Shown: piece by piece, positions 1 to 10,591 of the stretch | How positions within the stretch are numbered: the first letter of the stretch is position 1 | Layout of the letters: the number at the start of each line of letters is the position of its first letter | Assembly: GCA_013076295.1 (NCBI GenBank) | Contig: RQOL01000634.1 | Span: 1-64,000, forward strand | Origin: Sanderia malayensis | Taxonomy: Eukaryota > Cnidaria > Scyphozoa > Semaeostomeae > Pelagiidae | DNA length: 64,000 bases | Direction of reading: 5' to 3' | The notes under the pieces: generated by a model | The model's input: the letters and a program-made list of their open reading frames with translations, nothing else | The model's database searches: none | What the model was told of the DNA's origin: nothing | Position numbers and translations under genes: made by a program

Positions 1-2052
1 ATCAGTGTTTCTTAATAATAGATAGACAGGCGAGCGCAGCGAGTGAACCCATTGCACGTGGGGCTGAAAGAGGCATCAGCAGTAGCGCATGAAGTGCGCC
101 TTATCAATCGATGTTTCTTGATAATAGATAGACAGGCGAGCGCAGCGAGCCAACCCTTTGTTTGTGGGATTGAAAGAGGCATCAGCAGTAGCGCATGAAG
201 TGCGCCTTATCAATCGATGTTTCTTGATAATAGATAGACAGGCGAGCGCGGCGAGCCAACCCCTTGTATGTGGGATTGAAAGAGGCATCAGCGGAAGCGC
301 ACGAAGTGTGCCTTATCAATGGATGTTTCTTGATAATGGATAGACAGGCGAGCGCAGGTAGTCAACCCATTGTATGTGGGTTGTAAGATGCATGAGCGGT
401 AGGGAATGCAGCGCACGAAGTGCGCCCTATCAATTGATGTTTCTTGATAATAGATCCTTATTACTCGATGTTTCTTGACAATAGATAGACAGGCGAGCGC
501 GGCAACATGGGGTTAAAAGAGGCCTGAGTGGTAGCGAATGCAGCGCACTATATGCGCCTTATCAATCAGTGTTTCTTGATAATAGATAGACAGGGGAACG
601 CAGCGAGTCAACCCATTGTACGTGGGGCTGAAAGAGGCATGAGCAGCAGGGAATGCAGCGCACGAAGTGCGCCTTATCAATCGATGTTTCTTGATAATGG
701 ATAGACAGGCGAGTGCAGCTAGTCAACCCATTGTATGTGGGTTGTAAGAGGCATGAGCGGTAGGGAATGCAGCGCACGAAGTGCGCCCTATCAATTGATG
801 TTTCTTGACTATAGATAGACAGGTGAGTGCGGCAACGTGGGGTTAAAAGAGGCATGAGCGCTAGCGAATGCAGCGCACTAAGTGTGCCTTATCAATCAAT
901 GTTTCTTGATAATAGATAGACAGGCGAGGCCAGCGAGTCAACCCATTGTACGTGGGGCTGAAAGAGGCATGAGCGGTAGGGAATGCAGCAGACGAAGTGC
1001 ACCTTATCAACCAATGTCTCTTGATAATAGATAGACAGGTGAGCGCAGCGAGCCAACCCTTTGTATGTGGGATTGAAAGAGGCATCAGCAGTAGCGCACG
1101 AAGTGCGCCTTATCAATCGATGTTTCTTGATAATGGATAGACAGGCGAGTGCAGCTAGTCAACCCATTGTATGTGGGGTTAACAGAGGCATGAGAGATAG
1201 GGAATGCAGCGCACGATGTGCACCTTATCAATCGATGTTTCTTGATAATGGATAGACAGGCGAGCGCAGCGAGTCAACCCATTGTACGTGGGGCTGAGAG
1301 AGGCATGAGCGGTAGCGCACGAAGTGCGCCCTATCAATTGATGTTTCTCGATAATAGATAGACAGGCAAGGGCGGCAACGTGGGCTTAAAAGAGGCATGA
1401 GTGCTAGCGAATGCAGTGCACGAAGTGCGCCTTATCAATCAATGTTTCTTGATAATGGATAGACAGGCGAGTGCAGCTAGTCAACCAATTGTATGTGGGG
1501 TTAACAGAGGCATGAGAGATAGGGAATGCAGCGCACGATGTGCACCTTATCAATCGATGTTTCTTGATAATGGATAGACAGGCGAGCGCAGCGAGTCAAC
1601 CCATTGTACGTGGGGCTGAGAGAGGCATGAGCGGTAGCGCACGAAGTGCGCCCTATCAATTGATGTTTCTCGATAATAGATAGACAGGCAAGGGCGGCAA
1701 CGTGGGGTTAAAAGAGGCATGAGCGCTAGCGAATGCAGTGCACGAAGTGCGCCTTATCAATCAATGTTTCTTGATAATGGATAGACAGGCGAGTGCAGCT
1801 AGTCAACCAATTGTATGTGGGGTTAACAGAGGCATGAGAGATAGGGAATGCAGCGCACGAAGTGCGCCTTATCAATCGATGTTTCTTGATAATGGATAGA
1901 CAGGCGAGCGCAGCTAGTCAACCCATTGTAAGTGAGGCTGAAAGAGGCATGAGCGGTAGGGAATGCAGCGCACGAAGTGCACCTTACCAATCGAGGTGGC
2001 CTGGTAATAGAGAGATTGGGGAGCGCAGCAAGCCAACATGAGAGTGAGTGAA
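1..2052 (+). repeat. Satellite array, 105-117 bp monomer, about 18 copies
   Basis: The phrase GATAGACAGG recurs about 18 times at intervals of roughly 101-146 bases, mostly 105-117. Each unit contains an AT-rich dyad (TTATCA...TGATAA), a GCGAGCGCAGCGAG block, a CCCATTGTA-type block, and the palindrome GCGCACGAAGTGCGC or a variant. Monomers differ mainly by presence of a GGGAATGCA segment. Between about 1136 and 1783 three different monomers repeat as one block of about 323 bases. The short open frames inside are by-products of the repeat. Confidence 0.9.
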
Positions 2053-2137
2053 TACAGCGTGCGAAGCGGCCAACCAGATTGATCTCTTTTTACTTGATGG
2101 GTTGGGGCGAACGAGCGAAGCGAATGATGACCCCTAG
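1..2137 (+). mobile_element. Helitron-like element, 3' part only
   Basis: The tandem array on the left edge runs into a tail that ends in CTAG (2134-2137) followed by T at 2138, the expected Helitron 3' terminus at an A|T target. The last 60 bases (a TTTACTTGA motif, then a GC-rich stretch with GAACGAGCGAAGCGA) recur in reverse orientation at 10152, 16082, 17102, 24280 and 44929, each time next to the same array or microsatellite types. The 5' end lies outside the window, so its size is unknown. No coding capacity is seen, so I infer a non-autonomous element. Assignment to Helitrons rests mainly on the fully bounded relative at 16082-20831. Confidence 0.6.
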
Positions 2138-3060
2138 TTGCCAAACTATTTTGTGTCAGCTCAAAAACAATTCACAGCGGAATTGCAACATAGGAGTTGA
2201 GGGAAGAATAAAAAACTTATTCAGACATTTCCGATTCCAACCTAAATACTGTCGTAGAGGGCCTTTTTGAAAAATTTCATAATTGCGGAATAAGACATAT
2301 GAAGGCTTTTTGGCGGCAAGAGTTTATGTGGTACAATGGCAGAGGGTTTGTTATGCAATTTGGTCAATAAATGCCAAAAGGATATTGTTGTGAAAATTTC
2401 AACTGAATGTTTTTAGCACAAGGGGGTATTGGATTTCTGCAACTTTTGCTTTGTGGCATCTGGATGGGAACCACAAGCTCATGAGATGGCGATTTTTTTT
2501 TCACTTGCCATACTCTGCAGTCTGGTAGAAGCCTTCAGAGTTTAGGCCTGTTAGGCCATATCAGTAAGAGGGTTTCCATCAGACTTAAATAATGCAAAAA
2601 AAGACTCTCATAGAACCAATAGCTGCCTCACCACTTCTGAAATGCATGTAACATTTTTTTAACATGTAACAACGGTTGTCACAACACCTCCTTAGCCACT
2701 GGTAGCTGATAATTTCTTTGCAAGGTCTTTCCATGTCAAGACGGCGAACGGACGTGGTTTTACTCGCTCCATCTACATTGCCTGGTTGCTTGTTGGAATC
2801 ATTGTAAACTCAACGAACACATCCATTGCAAGAGCTAAATATACACATGGAGTGACTAACGAGCCAAAAGATTCAGATAACAGCTTCCAATTTGCTTCCA
2901 TGTCAACAAACCTATCCTCATTGACCATGATGCTGGGCATAGGCCATCAAAACGAAGGTCCAAAGCGAAAAGGTAGTTTTTCAAGTCAAGAGTCTCATAC
3001 TACTATAGAAATAGCATAGCTCCCCGTCAACTACTCGATCGAAAGAGTGTGAAAATCTTG
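2138..3060. other. No gene recognised
   Basis: AT-rich sequence between the Helitron 3' end and the retroelement. A 77-codon open frame at 2786-3019 has no recognisable motif. The 5' end of the following retroelement may lie in this stretch but I cannot place it. Confidence 0.5.
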
Positions 3061-3082
3061 CTTTCCAGAGATATACAAGCAA

Positions 3083-3365
3083 ATTCTGGACCCGTCAAAA
3101 ACTTGTGCTCTGTCTGTGAGAAGCCAGTCGCACGCACACACAGGTCAATTAAATGCAACCAATGTGAAAAGATTTGTCATATTGGAGTAAAATGCTGAAG
3201 GATAACAATGGAAACATACTTGCAGTCAATAGGAATGCCAGACTTTCCTTTTACATGTCCAGCATGCAGAAATACCACTCAAAACGCTGCGAGGCAACCT
3301 ATACATCAAACACGGCATCAAAGGCAACTTCTGCAACCCTTTCAGCATGCTTCAGGGACAAAACG
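3083..3365 (+). pseudogene. PHD-type zinc finger segment of the LINE
   Basis: One frame from about 3101 reads LCSVCEKP, then CNQCEK, ICHIGVKC, a stop (TGA), and later FTCPACRN. This gives the C-x2-C, C-x2-C, H-x4-C, C-x2-C spacing of a PHD finger. In LINEs such fingers form the N-terminal or ORF1-like region and probably help in chromatin or nucleic-acid contacts. The in-frame stop and a frameshift near 3365, just before the endonuclease begins in another frame, show it is dead. The start codon cannot be placed. Confidence 0.6.
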
Positions 3366-4075
3366 TTCTCAAAACCGGCAGCATTAATGTAAATGGCCTT
3401 TGTGGGAAACTTAATGAAATAAAATTGGTTGTTTAAACAGCTAAATTTGATGTTTTGGCAGTGACAGAGACCCATCTAACAGAAAACATAAACAATGATC
3501 CAATAAGCATCAAAGGTTCCTGTATCGACAGAAGAGACAGGAAGGAAAGTGGTTCCACTGACCCAGAAACATATGGTGGTTGTGTAACTTATTATAAACA
3601 GGATTTACAGGCCATCCCTATGAATGACAGATATGAGGGGGAAATAGAAGCAGTCTGGATTGAATTCACAACGCATTCACAGAAAATACTGATTGGCAAT
3701 ATATATAGACACCCAAAAGACACATCTTTCTTTGAAAAATTTCGCTTAGTTCTTGAGAAGACATGTTAAGGAAGAAAACACCTGATTCTTGTTGGTGATT
3801 TTAGTTGTGATATGAAGGAAGGAAATAACAGCACTTCAAATATGAAAAGAAAGCTGCTCAGTGTCCTACATTCACACAGTTTACAAAATGTCATCAGAGA
3901 AGGGACAAAGATAACTGAGAACTCACATGCATTAATTGATCTCTGTATTGTAAATAAAAACAGAAAGTGAAAAAAGCCTGAGTTTTGCATCTTGGGATTT
4001 CAGACCATTCTCTGACCTACCTGTGCTATAAAATAAAGATGGAGAAAGCAAAGTCTTATACAAGAACTGTTAAAA
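3366..4075 (+). pseudogene. APE-type endonuclease domain of the LINE
   Basis: The translation runs from a SINVNGLCGKLNEIK start motif through DVLAVTETHL, GGCVTYYKQDL, EAVWIEF and LIGNIYRHP to VGDF, the usual landmarks of the APE-like endonuclease that nicks target DNA for target-primed reverse transcription. Stops interrupt it after ENDO motif 1 and again at about 3767. The same reading resumes in another frame near 3780 (LILVGDFS). It is cut at 4076 by the foldback element and resumes at 5117. Confidence 0.7.
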
Positions 4076-5116
4076 GAGACCTGCAAAGGTTTGGCAAGTT
4101 GAGCTTTATTAACTAAGTTTGACCCGCTGAATTCAGTGGTGGTATTCATTTCTGCAGATTCGACGTATTTTTCTAGATATCGGCTCCCAAACTTTCGGGC
4201 GGCAGCCATTTTGTTTCAAGGACGAGAACGAGTTAGTTCATCTCTGACATAACAATGCCTGAGATGAACTATCATCTCAGGTGTGGCGAATGGAATGAGT
4301 CAGTTCAGTATCAGTTATGCTGTACCAAACGAATAACAACATTTTGTAAATTTACTTTTGGGAAGTTCTGTGTTGTAATATGGCAACAAACCAAGGCGAT
4401 ATTGATTATGGAAGTGTTGATACTTCAGAATGGATAGTTGAGCCTTTGATCAAATAGGATGTGAACGAACTTTATTTATAAAGTTTTTCTTGCCAAAGGA
4501 GGAGTAAGAAGATGGCATTCTGTTAGCCGTGCCTAGTTTTTTGACGCAGGTAACACTTCATCGGGAACAATGATGAAAATGTTGCATGCGTTGCATGTTG
4601 AAAACATTATGATGGTTGGCTGTGCTGCTTATAATTCCAATTCTGTCAATGTTGATGTCTGGTTCGCCTTCCTCGCTTGAATCAGAATCACTTCCGTTGG
4701 GCCTACTTTTGTCTACTTCGTTTTCTTCGTTTTCTTCGAATTGATAAGGCTCAACTATCCATTCTGAAGTATCAACACTTCCATAATCAAAATCGCCTTG
4801 GTTTGTTGCCATATTACAACACAGAACTTCCCAAAAGTAAATTTACAAAATGTTGTTATTCGTTTGGTACAGTATAACTGATACTGAACTGACTCATTCC
4901 ATTCGCCACACCTGAGATGATAGTTCATCTCAGACATTGTTACGTCAGAGATGAACTAACTCGTTTTCGTCCTTGAAACAAAATGGCTGCCGCCCGAAAG
5001 TTTGGGAGCCGATATCTAGAAAAATACGTCGAATCTGCAGAAATGAATACCACCACTGAATTCAGCGGGTCAAACTTAGTTAATAAAGCTCAACTTGCCA
5101 AACCTTTGCAGGTCTC
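4076..5116. mobile_element. Foldback element with ~370-bp inverted arms
   Basis: Bases 4076 to about 4445 are repeated in reverse complement at about 4745-5116, with termini GAGACCTGCAAAGG and CCTTTGCAGGTCTC. Removing the element approximately rejoins the endonuclease-to-RT linker of the surrounding LINE. Flanks are AT-rich but I find no convincing target duplication. Long inverted arms occur in Mutator-like and foldback transposons. No transposase is present. Each arm holds two divergent ATG-headed frames separated by about 170 bases: an outward one (ATG at 4209 on minus, 4983 on plus) beginning MAAARKFGSRYLEKY, and an inward one (4381 plus, 4812 minus) beginning MATNQGD. Confidence 0.75.
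4558..4812 (-). CDS. Fragment resembling the N-terminal part of a P2X7-like cytoplasmic-domain protein
   Basis: The 84-codon frame reads MATNQGDFDYGSVDTSEW, IVEPYQFE, then an acidic serine-rich tract and DINIDRIG. A PYxFE motif followed by an acidic stretch is also seen upstream of the cysteine-rich domain at 33.5 kb (VKPYKFEPL). I recall it as a typical leader of P2X7 intracellular-domain proteins in invertebrates. The first 20 or so codons lie in the right arm of the foldback element and are mirrored in the left arm with one change. The rest lies in the central spacer and ends without the cysteine-rich domain. I infer a captured gene start. Expression is not shown. Confidence 0.4.
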   Translation of the reverse strand: MATNQGDFDYGSVDTSEWIVEPYQFEENEENEVDKSRPNGSDSDSSEEGEPDINIDRIGIISSTANHHNVFNMQRMQHFHHCSR

Positions 5117-5429
5117 CTTTAAAGATCACAAGAAAGCAAATATCAAAGAAATACAGGAAGATCTCTGTCAGTACCATGGTTAGTCTGCTCAGTAGTTAAT
5201 GATGTAAATGATACCTGTTGGGCATGGGAAAAGTTATATAAAGAAACAGTTGAAAAGCTTATACCAGAAAGGAAAGCAAAAGTAAGGAAAGAGTCACTGC
5301 CCTGGATAACAACTGAGATAAGGAAACTGATCAACAACAGATTTAAGGCTTTAAAAAAGTATAAGTCTTTAAAAGATAGAAATGATTGGGAAGTATACAA
5401 AAGGCTCAGAAATCATGTTGTCAGGGAGT
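5117..5429 (+). pseudogene. LINE endonuclease-RT linker
   Basis: The frame continues from the foldback element with KDHKKANIKEIQEDLCQYH, then in another frame WEKLYKETVEKLIPERK, SLPWITTEIRKLI and a lysine/arginine-rich helix ending VVRE. The PW.T.EI...I..R pattern is the usual spacer between endonuclease and RT in CR1/L2/Jockey elements. It stops at the TIR transposon and continues on the other side with LKRAEAQHW; joining them across the insertion restores a consistent frame. Confidence 0.65.
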
Positions 5430-7081
5430 AGACCCCTTTCACAATTACGTCACACCATAAGTCACGAACGTGAAAACAAGGCAACCGATGTAATGTCATT
5501 TCTTTTCCAATACTTCTCCATTGCAAACCTGTGTTATCATTGCGATTAAAGTACATTATAATTACAAAATAAGTTAAAACCGGTAGCGAACACCTATCTG
5601 ATATAACCAAAGATATTTCGAAGGAAAAAACGAACTTGGGGACATCAATGTGCGGCTATTGCATATTGAGGCTACTTTTATGGCGATGGGTCACGCACCA
5701 GCCTAAGTTTCTTTAATCTTCCGTAGTCAAATTTCGAGAAACATCGTTTTTGCACTTTGATTAAAAGAGTGGATGGCATGGGCAGTTTTAGAGTCAACCA
5801 CGCAATCTATCTATATGGAAAATATTTTACACCAGCTCGCATAAAACGAAATATTAGACAGTATCTCATTTGGTTAAACATCCACCGCACCATTATCATA
5901 TACTGACTCAAATTTTATCTGTTTATAAATTTAAGAAACCGTTAATGTAAACTAAAACTAGTTTATTACATTAATAAAAATTAACTATTTCATAAAGTTA
6001 TTTGCAACATTTCCACATCAGTGAAAGCTGCCATATAGATAATATAGATATGAAATAAATAATGCATGTAAACCCAAATCACTGGCACCTTGTTCCTGGT
6101 GCTGTACGTTCTTTAAATGTAAATCTACAAGCTGATACTGTGATACTGTTCCTTCAACAAGAACGAAAAGCAAAGAACAAAAGTTTCCAGCAGATCTTTT
6201 TGAAATATTGCCATGCTCATTCATGGCTACATCTGAACAATCTCCAAGTTTTAGTGACGAGATGGATCCTGATAATGACTATCCATTGGAATAGTCATGG
6301 TCTTTACTGTTTCAATGCAAATCGACTTTGATACCAACTCTCCTACCTATCTTCCAATTCAGTCTGGCAAGTTGGAAAATGATATAATTCACTCTTCTCT
6401 TTTGCAACGAATGAAGATTTCCAATTTCAAATTGCAGACATATGAATCAAAATTAGCTCATTAGAAAATCAAACGGAGCAGCTACAGTTGTAGCTAACAA
6501 AAGTCAAAGCATCTATTTGTTCATTTGAAATGTTGAAGTCGGATAATCTTACAAAAACGTTTTACACTGGCTTCCCAATTCTTGAACATTACTGGCAACA
6601 AAACAATTGAATATTTCGAACCTTAAGTCCACCAAGTGCAACATTGGCGTGGCAACAAATCTTCTTATTGCTTCGAAGATCCTCTAACTAAGTCCTCTTG
6701 CGATTTTAAGGGTTCACTCTTGTTTTGATGAGACTAAAATTTGGTTTGTTTATCGATGTTCGGGTAAAGCTTCGGCCTATTTCTTCTGGTTACGTTGAAA
6801 GATCTTTGATTACCTTACTTTCAGCTAGCAAAGATCTTCCAAGCAATGAACTTTCTCTTCTTTAGGTATCAAAGAATTATGGACGTCCCTTGAAATTGGT
6901 AACAAGGAAATTAAATCCGTGAAATAACGAGTTATATTATATCACTGACCTCGGCTTTCTCAAAGTTCCATACAAACTACAATAGGCCAAGAAAAGCGTG
7001 CGTCGCGATTACATCGGTTGCCTCCATTTCAATGCCGTGTCTCAGTTTCAAACACTATGTGACGTCAATGTGAAAGGGTCT
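5430..7081. mobile_element. Decayed TIR DNA transposon (PIF/Harbinger or ISL2EU-like)
   Basis: Terminal inverted repeats of about 24 bases begin AGACCCCTTTCACA on the left and, reversed, AGACCCTTTCACA on the right, followed by a TACGTCAC/GACGTCAC block. If a 2-bp GT duplication is allowed, the empty site becomes GGGAGTTGAAG and the LINE frame is restored. The plus-strand interior has traces of a DDE-type transposase in shifting frames: SDNLTKTFYTGFP near 6540-6570 and LVLMRLKFGLF near 6720-6750, which I associate with DDE_4-type (PIF/ISL2EU) proteins. Many stops. Superfamily call is tentative. Confidence 0.55.
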
Positions 7082-8950
7082 GTTGAAGAGAGCTGAAGCT
7101 CAACACTGGATAACAGCATTTCAGAACGCTGATGGCCCAAAGCCTTTTTGGGACTTGGTTAAAAAGACTCAAAACAAAAAAAGGTGTAAATGCGAAGGAG
7201 CACTGGAAGTAGAGGGCTTTGACAGTTACTGACCCCACTGCAAAAGCTGTTGCACTAAACAACTTCTTCAGTAATGTAGGGAAGGAACTAGCAAAGAAAT
7301 TTGAGACAAGCACTGATGGTACAAGCAAACATCCAACCAGCATCCACAGGGTCACTCCAACCATAAACAGCTTCACATTACCTGATGTCTCAAAGGGTGA
7401 GGTAGTTTGCAGAAAGCTAAATCCAATAAAGGCTGCTGGTGTAGACAACATTAGTAGCAGAGAAATCAAGAACACAGGCCAGGAATTCAGCATTAGTCTT
7501 TCAACCGTGATCAACAAAATGCTTCTGACAAACACTTATCCTGACTTATGGAAAATAGCGAAAATTAATGTCAGCGTTTAAAAAAGGTAGTTTGAAGGTC
7601 TGCAAAAATTATCGACCACTGTCTTTATTGAGTATACAAAGCAAAATATCAGAGAGTATTATTTGTCAACAAGTAGATACCCATATGAAAGAACATAAAC
7701 TGTCATCTAATAACCAATGGGGCTTCAAACAGTCAGTAAGCAACGAAACGGTTCTCTTATATCTGACCGAGACTTGGAAAATGGCCTTGGACAATGGTTC
7801 AGTTGTCGGGACATTGTTCATCGAATTCGAAAAGCCCTTTGACATCATAGAACATCAGATCCTAGGAATGAAGCTGCAGGCCGTGGGGATATTTGGAAAC
7901 TTTATTCTCTCCTCCAGATTTATTTGGCCAACAGACAACAATACGTTGATAATGAAGGGGCAGTCTCAAATCTTCATCGCGTTGAATATGGCGTTCCACA
8001 AGGGTCCTTACTGGGACCATGGTTGCTATCCATTTTCGTTACTGACATGCCCGAGGCATCAAAGATTGGGGAAATTCATTTATATGCGACGATACGACCA
8101 CTTTTGTGATATCTAAAACAGTAGATGAGGCAGTCTGAAGCTTGAATTTGATTGCAAAGGATATAGAGAGGTGGTGCAACAAGAACAAGATGACTATAAG
8201 CAAAGATAAAACTGAGTTCAGGATAATCAGTTCAAGGAACTTTATTGGTCCTATGAATCAAGTCACCATGAATTGCAATAACATCCGACAAGCAATCAAA
8301 ATGAAATGCCCTGGGGTTACAATTGACAGTCATTTGTTGTGGTCAGACCATATACTGAATATTACAAAATCATTTAACAGTAAACTTGCATTTTTGAAAA
8401 GGATTTCCTTTTTACCCCAAAGTGTAATGGAGGAGATTTACTTGAAGACAATAATCCCATCGGTGGTATAAGGGATGCTTGTCTGGGGAACATGTCTGGA
8501 GAGCAAATTGACACTTCTTGAAAGGTTGCACGCCAGAGCAGCAAAAATTGTTTGCAAGCTCGGGAGAGAAATTAGTTCAGATCAGGCCATCTCAACAACA
8601 AGGTGGATGAAACTTAGTCACATCTATAAGAAGAGAATTGCTACATTCATGCATGACTGCTGTTAAAACCACTGATCCCCGCTTGGCAAACCTTTTTGAG
8701 AAAGACACTGCTAGAAGCACAAGAAATAATAAACTGAAAGTGATAAGACCAAAATTAGAGGTAGGGAGATTGTCCCTACGATACAGGAGACCAACAGTTT
8801 GGAACTATTTATCAAATGATTTAAAGATAGTGGAAAGCCGAATAATTTTAAAAGTGCGCTAAAGAGACATTCAAGACATATAAACACGATTTCATTTACA
8901 AAAGGAGCTACTTTTAATGATAACAAAGAAAAAGATTTTATATACTTTTA
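7082..8950 (+). pseudogene. Reverse transcriptase of the CR1/L2-type LINE
   Basis: Successive frames give the RT landmarks in order: KAVALNNFFSNVGKELA, LNPIKAAGVDNIS (7430), FKKGSLKVCKNYRPLSLLS (7575-7625), a degraded 'AFD' step (FEKPFDIIEH), VPQGSLLGPWL (7985-8015), YATIR at the place of the catalytic YADD, then NKMTISKDKTEF, KCPGVTIDS, and the C-terminal IIPSVV...GTCLES. The loss of both catalytic aspartates and several frameshifts make it inactive. It continues the frame broken at 5429. Confidence 0.8.
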
Positions 8951-9205
8951 AGCAGGATTCCTTTGTGTTATTTATTTACCTTTTTGTTTTATTTTATAAA
9001 TTGTAAATAAGTAGGTAAAGCAGGTTATTTATTTATCTTTTGTTTTATTTTTTATTATTTTTTTATTGTAAATAAGTAGGTAAAGCAGGCCCATATCAGC
9101 AGTAATGCTGCCCGTCTCTGGCCCGGTCTAACAAATAAAGATGTATGTATGTATGTATTTATGTATGTATGTATGTATGTATGTATGTATGTATGTATGT
9201 ATTCA
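8951..9205 (+). repeat. LINE 3' UTR with duplicated block and (ATGT)n tail
   Basis: A block ending TTGTAAATAAGTAGGTAAAGCAGG occurs twice in tandem (about 60-75 bases apart), followed by CCCGTCTCTGGCC, an AATAAA signal near 9133 and an (ATGT)n run from 9141 to about 9202. CR1/L2-type elements commonly end in short tandem repeats rather than poly(A), so this is taken as the 3' terminus. Confidence 0.7.
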
Positions 9206-9287
9206 TGGATGTGTGGATGGGTACTCCAGAAAAATCATGTTCTTGCATTGTTGAGCAAATAATGAAGCCTTGACAGTATTGCAGCTT

Positions 9288-9902
9288 TTTCTTCATGCAG
9301 TTGAAATGTACGGATTGCCCTGAAGAGTCAGAGGTGACCAAGGAGTTGAAAACATAGATGTCGTTTCTTACATGTTCAGTCACCCCAGTTGTGGCCCTGG
9401 TCAAGAAAGCTATTTGTCTGGAAAAAGTTGTCATAAGCAGCACATTGAGCGCTTTTGGAGAGATTTATTCCATGGCTGCCTTTTGTTATTTGCATACAAC
9501 AGGCTAATCAACAGGCATTTGCATACTTTTCGAGATGGATTCAATTATCATCCAATTTTGACCAAATCAAATATGACTCCTAATATGCTTTGGCTGCTTG
9601 GGCAGCAAAACTACAGACCCAGTGAACGTGACTGTCTCTGTGATTCTGATCTCGGGCTGCACAGTCCGCTGCCATCTGCTGCCATGCATTTTGAAGGACC
9701 GCTGCCATCTTCCCATTACAACAGCATTGAGGCTATCAATGGTACAGAAGTCGTTGTACCAGAGTTGCATTTCACGTTAAGCAAGGAATTAACCAGCATC
9801 TTGAGAGAAGAGATGGACCCTTTAGCCGATTCTGATTTAAACAGGATTGATATCTATTTGAGAACATGGGGCATCTGGCGTAACCGTATATTAACTGCTT
9901 AA
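9288..9902 (+). pseudogene. Integrase-core-like transposase fragment
   Basis: The reading starts near 9300 with YGLP, a stop, RVRGDQGVEN, and continues open from 9372 with SGKSCHKQHIERFWRDLFHGC to a stop at 9900. GDQGVEN followed about 35 residues later by IERFWRD resembles the second aspartate and the glutamate of an rve-type catalytic core in a transposon-derived integrase family frequent in invertebrates and fish. The N-terminal half with the first catalytic aspartate is missing, and an early stop is present. It begins about 80 bases after the (ATGT)n tail of the LINE. I do not recognise a specific gene name. Confidence 0.55.
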
Positions 9903-10151
9903 AAGGAAAACTGTTATAGTAAAAGTAATCGCTACTAAAATCGAAAAATAAGAACAAAAAAGATGCGTCAATCCAAAAACACAGCAATTAATATTTCCTA
10001 TATTACTGTGTCTCTATTTTAAATACAGCATGTTTACATACATGTTGACCATCTGAAGAGAGCATCTTGCTAGATGGCACCAAAACTACTAAAGATTTTA
10101 GAACGCATTTTTTCGGCAGAAATAGATATGGCAGAAATAGATTCTTTGATA
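9903..10151. other. No feature recognised
   Basis: Short AT-rich stretch between the integrase fragment and the Helitron 3' end at 10152. Nothing with motif support was seen. Confidence 0.5.
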
Positions 10152-10530
10152 CTAGGGGCTGTCACTCTCTTCGCTCGTTCACCCCAGCCCGTCAAGTAAA
10201 AAAAGCTTAATCTGGTCTGCCCGCTTCATGCACGGCATTCACTCATGCTCATGCCCCTTCAACCCAACATGCAATGGATTGCCTCGCTCCTCTCGCCTGA
10301 GCATCTCAAATACCATGGGTTGCCTCGCTCTGCTGACCTGAGTGTCCCAGGTACAATGGGCTGTCTCGATACTCTCGCTTGATTGTCCCACGTACAATGG
10401 GTTGGCTCGCTCCGCTCCCTTGAATATCTATAATCAGGTCCTGGTGACTGGTTTTGCGTGCTTCGTATGCTGCATTTGCTTACACTCATACCTATACATA
10501 CATACATACATACATACATAACAATAATAA
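10152..10530 (-). mobile_element. Helitron 3'-end module with microsatellite
   Basis: On the minus strand this ends ...CTAG at 10155-10152, with A at 10151 on the plus strand (T follows CTAG on the minus strand). Next to it are the conserved CGCTTCGTTC-like block, the TTTACTTGACGGG motif, four degenerate repeats around CAATGG.TTG.CTCGCT, a (CATA)n run (10497-10522) and (AAT)n. The same module order is seen at 16082. No matching TC 5' end is found before the PLE that starts near 10592, so it is probably truncated or was itself the PLE's target. Confidence 0.55.
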
Positions 10531-10591
10531 TAATAATTTTGAAAAACACCGTTTGACAGTGTTCAATACACATATGTGTAGAGCGATATAT

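Larger units (their letters stand above)
3061..9205 (+). mobile_element. CR1/L2-type non-LTR retroelement, old, twice interrupted
   Basis: Read left to right, with two inserted DNA elements removed (4076-5116 and 5430-7081), the pieces give a PHD-type zinc finger, an APE-type endonuclease, a linker and a reverse transcriptase, then a short 3' UTR with AATAAA and an (ATGT)n tail. This order is known for CR1/L2-clade LINEs that carry an N-terminal PHD finger. There are many frameshifts and stops, and the RT catalytic YADD is altered. No target duplication could be identified. The element was present before the foldback element and the TIR transposon inserted. Confidence 0.75.

Noticed and set aside
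158..2144. Short open frames in the 1-2 kb array as genes
   Set aside because: They recur with the tandem unit in several frames and show no protein motif.
4067..5125. 9-bp Mutator-type target duplication around the foldback element
   Set aside because: The flanks CTGTTAAAA and CTTTAAAGA agree only in part, and AT-rich similarity can be chance.
7065..7535. 156-codon minus-strand frame with hydrophobic segments as a membrane protein
   Set aside because: It is antisense to the RT region of the LINE, where the plus strand has clear RT motifs.
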